64,000 bases of DNA from Takakia lepidozioides (Eukaryota; Streptophyta; Takakiopsida; Takakiales; Takakiaceae): positions 57,081,053 through 57,145,052 of the forward strand of contig CM060732.1 of assembly GCA_030704615.1 (NCBI GenBank). Direction: 5' to 3'. Within the stretch, counting starts at the first letter, position 1. Each line of letters starts with the position of its first letter. The notes under the pieces are model-generated. The model was not told where the DNA came from, did not search any database, and worked only from the letters and a program-made list of their open reading frames with translations. Positions 58,263 through 64,000 of this stretch are shown here, piece after piece. The translations under genes and the position numbers were made by a program.

Positions 58263-59309
58263 ATGGTTAGGAAGGTTTTCAGAGCGAGGATGGATTATTC
58301 GGATTATGCCCACACCAAGCAGCAAATAGCAGCTCCCTGGACGGAGAAAGTGAGAAACAAAGAGCACCATGCTGACTTCTCTTATGGCCACAAAGGCCAG
58401 GATGTGACGCTGTTTAGCCATCTCCCGCCCCCTGCACACTCATTCCATCCTGCTCTGATAAACGCCCCGGAGCCTGACTATGGCCGGCAGGCCTGTGATG
58501 TAACTGAGTACATGCGTTACACAGTTACCAAACCCCCGGACAAAGACTACTGGTTTGGAAGAGAGGCCTCTGATATATCAGACCATCTGCGCAGCCAAAT
58601 TCCTGCGATAGAAGACCCGTCTGGTGGCATTTACTGGGGAAGGCCAAAATCTTATGTAACAGATCCCGCAATCTCGCCAAATCTAACTCCTCCACACAGG
58701 CCAATTGATGGGGAGGGATCGAGAGCTGCAATGACATGGCCACCAACATCACGTGAAGATCAAATTCCGCTAGGGAAGTCTGTGAACAGGCTGCAGGGTA
58801 TACTTAGAGCGCTTGAACGCTCCAAAAGGACAGCAGCACCTCGAAAAGAGCCTCCTATAAGCCCAACTGGCCCTGGAACGACAGATAGACTCTCACCTGG
58901 CCAGCCAGTTGGGAAATCGGGAAGAGTTTACCCTCCACACAATTTAAAGATCAAGATTCCTGAGTCTGACATTTACTGGGGCAGAACAAAATCATACATA
59001 ACAGACTATGCGATCTCGCCCAATTTGACTCCCCCTGGAAGGCCCTATGATGGAGACAATGCCAGGGTAGCAATGACGTTCACTCCCCTCACACCAAAAG
59101 GGGAGGAGAAAATCCCTCTTGGAAGGGCAGTCAAGAGAATGGGGTCAAGACCCACAACTGCGCCCAACTCCGCAGTCACTGGATCCATACAGAAGGTTCA
59201 GACCCAAACAGGGGCTCAGACCGCACGCGGCCCTGGCTCACCCCCGAAATCTCCTCCACCGAAATTATCACCCCCATCAGGTCGACACTCAAACATCCGC
59301 ATGTTGTAG
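58263..59309 (+). CDS. Unknown protein with five Y-x-G-R-type repeats, 348 residues
   Basis: Single-exon frame. No known family recognised. It contains a degenerate repeated motif: YGHKGQDVTLF (41-51), YGRQACDVTEYM (73-84), WFGREASDISDHL (97-109), YWGRPKSYVTDPA (124-136) and YWGRTKSYITDYA (238-250), roughly [YW]-G-R-x-x-x-[DY]-[VI]-[TS]-[DE]. The last two extend into ISPNLTPP-x-RP-x-DG. The rest is proline-rich and basic with no transmembrane or signal segment. The C-terminus is low-complexity (SPPKSPPPKLSPPSG). Short tandem motifs in a basic, soluble protein would suit a microtubule or flagellar protein in a plant with swimming sperm, but this is a guess. Related to the gene at 60074-60987. 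Confidence 0.78.
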   Translation: MVRKVFRARMDYSDYAHTKQQIAAPWTEKVRNKEHHADFSYGHKGQDVTLFSHLPPPAHSFHPALINAPEPDYGRQACDVTEYMRYTVTKPPDKDYWFGREASDISDHLRSQIPAIEDPSGGIYWGRPKSYVTDPAISPNLTPPHRPIDGEGSRAAMTWPPTSREDQIPLGKSVNRLQGILRALERSKRTAAPRKEPPISPTGPGTTDRLSPGQPVGKSGRVYPPHNLKIKIPESDIYWGRTKSYITDYAISPNLTPPGRPYDGDNARVAMTFTPLTPKGEEKIPLGRAVKRMGSRPTTAPNSAVTGSIQKVQTQTGAQTARGPGSPPKSPPPKLSPPSGRHSNIRML

Positions 59310-59424
59310 GTCTGTAGGATTTCTTCATTGGTGCATTTCATACGACTCTCTGCCTGAATTTCAAGAACAGGACAATAAGCGAATCGAAGTTGATCAACTG
59401 AAGAGGTCCGGAACCTTGTAGCCA

Positions 59425-59590
59425 AACAAGTGCACGAGGCATTCACCCTTAGACAATCACGATAGTTTTTATCTTTGACTCTGGTTTCCTGTTTTCTCTC
59501 ATGTTTTTCTTTCCATTTTGTCCCATAAGCTCTATGAGCTTTCCGCGGACGTTATAAAGCACCATTTCATTTCATTTCATTTCTTTCAGC
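59425..59590 (+). repeat. Dispersed repeat 3' end with TTTCATTTCA tail
   Basis: Second copy of the repeat at 49085-49245, same orientation; ends in (TTTCA)n at about 59565-59589. It may provide the 3' end region of the preceding gene. Confidence 0.6.
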
Positions 59591-60073
59591 AGTTGAATCA
59601 AAATGGATCAAAGTAGGAACTCACAGTTTGCATGAACATACCACAATTGCATTTCAGTAAAGCGAAGCAGTGAACCTCTCAGAATATAGAAGTACACCTT
59701 TGGAGATTAACTTTCCCTCACTCAATTTGCACGAAGAACTTCTAGTACATTGGTTGAAGTATAGTGATGTGCCTCCAGTTATTCATCAAACCCTAGATAC
59801 AGCTTAAGGCTGGCTCCACATGTGGATTGCTACGATATATTGGGTTGGTTCTGCTATATCCTCATCTAAACTGTATTGGCTCCGAGATGACATATCTGAA
59901 AACTGTGATTCATACAAAATTGTCTTATCCAGCTACAAAAGCAAGTCATGGTTAGGGATTAACTAAATCAACCCAGGGAAGAGGAATCTGTCATCTTACC
60001 TGAAATGGCATTCTTTTGAAGATGTAGCAGTACACAGGGATTTGCTGTAAACTTCAGTGTTAAGTTTGGTGCA

Positions 60074-60987
60074 ATGGTATGTACAATGCTTGCAGTGGCA
60101 GCTTCTCCTAGGGCTAGTTCTCCATCCAAACCTGCGTCACCTGCCCAAGCTTCATCACCTTCTAGTACCACCCTTGCTGGCCCCTGCAAGCTGTCAAAGA
60201 AGGACGAGGCCGTAAGATGGAGAGACCAGACGAGTTTTGGTAAGCCGTTTTCCTGTACTCAGATTCATGTCGGAGTTTAATCTCCAAGAGGCTTTTGCAG
60301 GATATGAAATTTGCCGGTGGGTGATCACTTGTCATTTAACTGTGGTTCCAATGTCGTTCTGAATTTTTTTCCAATTTGCCTTGTTTGCACATGTTACACA
60401 TAGATTTTAGTTTTGCTGTTTGAAGGATGCGGGTGTAGCAAACATTGTCTCCGTGCCCAGCGTCGAAAGAGGAAAAAAGAGAGCTAGAGGATAGATATGC
60501 AATGAGGGCTTCACAAGTGCTTCGCTAGACCTGGAGTCTGGGTCACAGCATGTGAGTTTAAACCTCAAGGGAATACCCAAGGTGATAGATAACTCATTGA
60601 ATTGGTAAAGATTATCAGCTGATACTTTCAATGTGCAAACTTGCAGGTAGTGCCTCTCGAAGACGGCCTCTGACAATCCGATGTTGTAGCAAGAAGATTC
60701 CGCGTGGCCCACCTCAGCTCCATCTTTTACCGAAAGTTAAAAGCCCACGGCAAGGAATTACACCTTCAAAGAGAAGGGCCCTCGGCCCAGAGCTAAGAGG
60801 CATAAGAAAGCCTGGGGATGTTATGGATCCTCACACTGACGTGCCGTGGTATGGCAGAACAAGATGCTACATAACCGATCCCAGCATTTCCCCGAACCTC
60901 ACTCCCCCTGGTAGGCCCTCACTGCGAAGCCCTGAAGAAAAGGCAAAAAGCTTGGCCAGACGGCCCCCCAGGCCTGCCATGCCCTAG
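60074..60987 (+). CDS. Paralogue of the Y-x-G-R repeat gene, 168 residues, two exons
   Basis: Exons 60074-60239 and 60647-60987 join in phase 1 (donor GTAAGC, acceptor TTGCAG), giving 507 nt with no stop. The N-terminal half is serine/proline/alanine-rich (ASPRASSPSKPASPAQASSP). The C-terminal exon carries one repeat unit, WYGRTRCYITDPSISPNLTP then PGRP, matching the last repeats of the 348-residue protein about 0.8 kb upstream. An alternative start at a splice acceptor (TTGCAG at 60086-60091) is possible. Likely a tandem duplicate that kept a single unit. Function unknown. Confidence 0.65.
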
Positions 60988-62660
60988 CCGGGTTCTCCAG
61001 CCTACCGGAAGCGGTCAAGGTAGAGTTCATCTGGAAATCCTCTACTCCGCCACAGCCAATGTAGCTCCTCTACTCAAGAAAAGACTTGGATCAATATGCA
61101 TGTATTAACGGCCTCTCTTCCAGCTCTAGTTGTATCAAGCTGCCAGCCAGTTTTCTTCACATTCCTCTGCCAACAACAAGCCTGCCAACAACAAGCACAG
61201 AGTTTTCTATGCAATCTTCTCTCGTTCAATTCTTTGTGACCAAATTCGACCAGTTCTCTCCGCGATCTTGCATGGAATCCAGGAAATCATAAACATGCTA
61301 GAGATCCATGCAGAGAATTCACATGGACGCTAAACATCAACCTGATTATACATCAAGACCGAGGCAGAGAATAATTATTGCTCATCTCTAGGCGAAGGGT
61401 TGGACACACATGGATACTGCAGTTTCCAGGAATCCAGGAAATTGTGGCTTTCGTAGAGTTTACACAGGATCTTTCGTGCACAATATAATATCCCGCCATG
61501 TGGGGTCGCAGCTTTTGCATAACAGAGATTGCTGCCTCTGCACACCAAATCCCCAGTGGTCCCTCTTCTTGATGCTTATCTTTTTCTTCTTCGCTTTTTT
61601 TTCCAATGAAGACCCCCCAGAACTTTCAGTATACAAACCCAGGGAAAACATAACCTTGGGAATGCCATGAAGCAAGATGGATATGACGTAGGGGCCATGT
61701 ATTGACTCTTAAGTGAAATATTGAATTGAGCAAATTGCTCACCTCAAAATTTAGTTGCTTCTTCAAATTTGTGGTGCCCATTCTGAATGCTCACTTTTTT
61801 TTCTCAATTTATTCTGTCCTCATTGCCAAAGTTAAATGAGAGGTGCTGAAAGGGTGTGAAGATGATGGGTTTATGTACCTGAAATAGTCTCCAAACAAGA
61901 CATTTGGGATTAAGGTTGTAGTCTAAAGTTTGCTCGAAGGAAAGAATTATTTGGTATGACACCAAAGAAGAGCTCATAGACTGCAGAATATGAGTGATGT
62001 TTCAACCTTTTTCCTCATGTTGAAGGATGGAATGTGGCAGAGCTTGTCATCTTCTGATCTTTGCAAAGAGTTGGACATTGATGCATATGCGATTGATTGT
62101 TCTAATGAGGGAGTTATTTGTGCACTGAATGAAACCACTCCTAAGAATATCAGTCCCAACATTCTTAGGACCAAGCTAGGGCTAGTAGAAGCCACTCGTA
62201 ATTGACCATATTATCCTAGAAAACTCTTTACACATTCACAAGGTCGATCAGCTACTGGTTGGATTATCCAAGGCTTCAGCACAAAAAAAAATACCACCGC
62301 CATGAAAAACAATCACTAACCTCTGATTCCCACTAAAGATGATGATCAACAATCCCAAGATTGAGAGGTGCAAGAAAAAGTAGAAGCTTTATGTTGGGGG
62401 TTGCAACAATCTACATGTCCCATGTATGTATAAACATTACCGAGAATTTCCATGGATAAGCCTGTGACCTTGATGACTTAGAGTAAAATCAGGAAAAATG
62501 AAGAAAAAGAACGACGAAATTATTCTAATGTTTGAACAAGAAATATTTTACAGAAGTCATTCACAAATAATAACCATGTCATACAAAAGCAAACATGACA
62601 ATGGAACAAGAGCAAGTAAATAAAGATCCAATACGCAGAAAGAATGATGATAAACATTCA
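60988..62660. other. Intergenic, no gene supported
   Basis: AT-rich. A 71-codon frame at 61990-62205 (LKDGMWQSLSSSDLCKELDI) looks protein-like but is isolated and unrecognised. Other frames are short. Confidence 0.3.
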
Positions 62661-62663
62661 CAT

Positions 62664-62669
62664 TTTATT
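62664..62669 (-). terminator. Poly(A) signal candidate, minus strand
   Basis: AATAAA on the minus strand, about 205 bp after the stop at 62874. Confidence 0.45.
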
Positions 62670-62873
62670 TCAGATAACAGTTTACATAAGTGTCACCATC
62701 AAGCAATACAAAATAACCTCAATTGGCCATCCGACGATGTAACATCCATAATGAAGCCTTAAAATGAAATGTAAAGAAAGAGTACTATAATTTACTTCAT
62801 TAATAGGAAAAGAGCCTCCTCCCAGAAACCCAGACGCCCTGCACTCAAGGCATGTGTTTAAAGACGCCTCCGA

Positions 62874-63047
62874 CTACCACAACCACTTAACAACACTCTG
62901 TGCACCAGATGAAATGGATATATTCTGCGAAGGATCATCACTTTTATTACTTGTAGCTGTACTTGATGCTTCGGAAGCCTTGAGGGACTTCCGCCAAGCC
63001 TTCCAATCTCGAACCTCTTGTTTCTCCTTTTGAATTTGATTCCTCAC
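62874..63047 (-). CDS. Terminal exon of an unknown minus-strand gene
   Basis: Encodes 57 residues, VRNQIQKEKQEVRDWKAWRK then a serine-rich tail ending VVKWLW and stop. The exon starts right after acceptor GTGTCAG and has a downstream AATAAA, so it reads like a true last exon. The first third is likely coiled-coil or basic helix; the rest is low-complexity. No family assigned. Upstream exons would lie to the right, beyond what I could recognise. Confidence 0.45.
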   Translation of the reverse strand: MRNQIQKEKQEVRDWKAWRKSLKASEASSTATSNKSDDPSQNISISSGAQSVVKWLW

Positions 63048-64000
63048 CTGACACTTGAATATTATTATGGAAAAACAGCTCATACACCAAATATTAGGCC
63101 ATAGCGACAAGACAAAAAATTTAGAACATGTACACAGAATTGTATTAAATTAGGGTTCGGAAGAACAAGTCGAGGTTGAGGAAAGAGGGGACTATGCAAA
63201 CAATACGTAAACATTGTAGATGAAAAATGCATATTATCCCAACAGATTTGGTAATGCCAAGAAGTCTATACCCAGATAATTGGGTTTTTTCTGGAGTGGA
63301 AGCTAAATAGACAGATCAAGATATTTCATTGAAACCAAGACCAATAGGCGTGGTCCCGACCAATAGCCTGACAACATGATTTTGCATGGTTCTTACTGAC
63401 ATAGTCAATATTTGACCGAGAAAGCTACAATCATGCTTGAGGTAAAAGACCACATTGCTTTAATAAGGTCATCCAGGTCACTCACGACATTATCAAGCTG
63501 CTTGAATATAAAGTGGAAGAATATAGTATTCCCTGGGTTACGGTGTCCGAGCATCCACAAATAGTATTTTCCCCTTTCGAGCAAAACATTTACCAGAAAA
63601 CTTGACCAAAACACTATGAATATCCTTAATAAGATATTTAATCCATGCTTAACCCTTAAACGCCCATTAGCCTGTTTTGGGCCTTTCAAATCAGGAAATT
63701 TGCAATAACTTATCAGGATCTTAGCCAAAATTTCTGAATTTTGGATGTTATGCCCAGCCACCTGGGCTAATCTGAACCGTCGGACGATTTTCCCTGATCA
63801 AGGTTAGGGTTCCAGAGATTGCTACGAGATATGGGTCCCGCGCTTTCTGCGCGAGTTGGAGTGTGCTTGCAGGTGGCCGTTTGGATTCCATTTTTCCAAA
63901 GAGCACTCAACTCTGCAATTTTGACCCACTCTGCTTTGACCAAGTATTAGCAGCCCATTTTTTGTCCAAATTGCATTTTGTTTTCTGCAATGGATGTGAG
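63048..64000. other. Probable intron/intergenic DNA, no exon recognised
   Basis: If the terminal exon at 62874-63047 is real, this stretch is at least partly its preceding intron. The 118-codon minus frame 63761-63405 is hydrophobic and unrecognised and lacks convincing splice borders. Confidence 0.3.

Noticed and set aside
61990-62205. 71-codon plus-strand frame as a retroelement or gene fragment
   Set aside because: Protein-like composition but isolated, no motif I can name, no neighbouring support.
63405-63761. 118-codon minus-strand frame
   Set aside because: Hydrophobic, no recognisable motif, no splice borders; most likely intronic.

Overview
This is nuclear DNA of a land plant. Protein-coding exons are spliced with GT/AG introns, and there are PLS-type pentatricopeptide (PPR) pseudogene pieces, organellar ssDNA-binding (OSB) PDF-motif exons, a PR-10/Bet v 1 gene, ribosomal protein eS19 exons and several plant-type transposon families. 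The mix (Ty3/gypsy elements with a captured cytosine methyltransferase, large Mutator-like elements, repeat-rich intergenic DNA) suggests a non-seed plant such as a fern or lycophyte. That placement is an inference; no single marker fixes the species.

Layout. 1-10117: a CACTA (En/Spm) transposon cut by the window start. It has a TNP2 transposase on the minus strand and a divergent plus-strand gene that joins a TnpA-like transposase domain to an FCP1/HAD-type phosphatase domain; a LINE fragment sits in that gene's first intron. 10.2-12.3 kb: gypsy remnant with RT/RNase H pieces. 13.0-14.0 kb: decayed PPR gene. 14.8-25.6 kb: a large Ty3/gypsy retrotransposon in the order gag, protease, C5-cytosine DNA methyltransferase, RT, RNase H, integrase, PHD finger, with many frameshifts. 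25620-38760: a complete 13.1-kb Mutator-like element (MULE) bounded by a perfect 9-bp target duplication, with a SWIM-finger transposase on the minus strand and a divergent, multi-exon plus-strand gene with ParB-like and N4/N6-aminomethyltransferase-like domains. An array of about 30 hairpin-containing repeats lies in what looks like that gene's first intron. 38.9-49.0 kb: more PPR and OSB pseudogene copies, one split by a young chromovirus (41920-48871, 5-bp target duplication, LTRs about 1% diverged). 49.4-51.2 kb: second gypsy remnant carrying integrase.

The right end is more genic: a tandem-domain PR-10 gene (52627-54641), C-terminal exons of eS19 on the minus strand (55191-55734), two related genes of unknown function sharing a Y-W-G-R repeat motif (58263-59309 and 60074-60987), and a terminal exon of an unknown minus-strand gene (62874-63047).

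The most notable result is that two unrelated, neighbouring mobile elements each carry a DNA-methyltransferase-like gene: a C5 enzyme plus PHD finger in the retrotransposon, and a ParB-like/amino-methyltransferase-like protein in the MULE. The CACTA element and the MULE share one plan: a minus-strand transposase and a divergent plus-strand accessory gene with a charged, low-complexity first exon and cargo domains behind it. Many frame breaks are single-base events, some at homopolymers, so part of the apparent decay may be consensus error.
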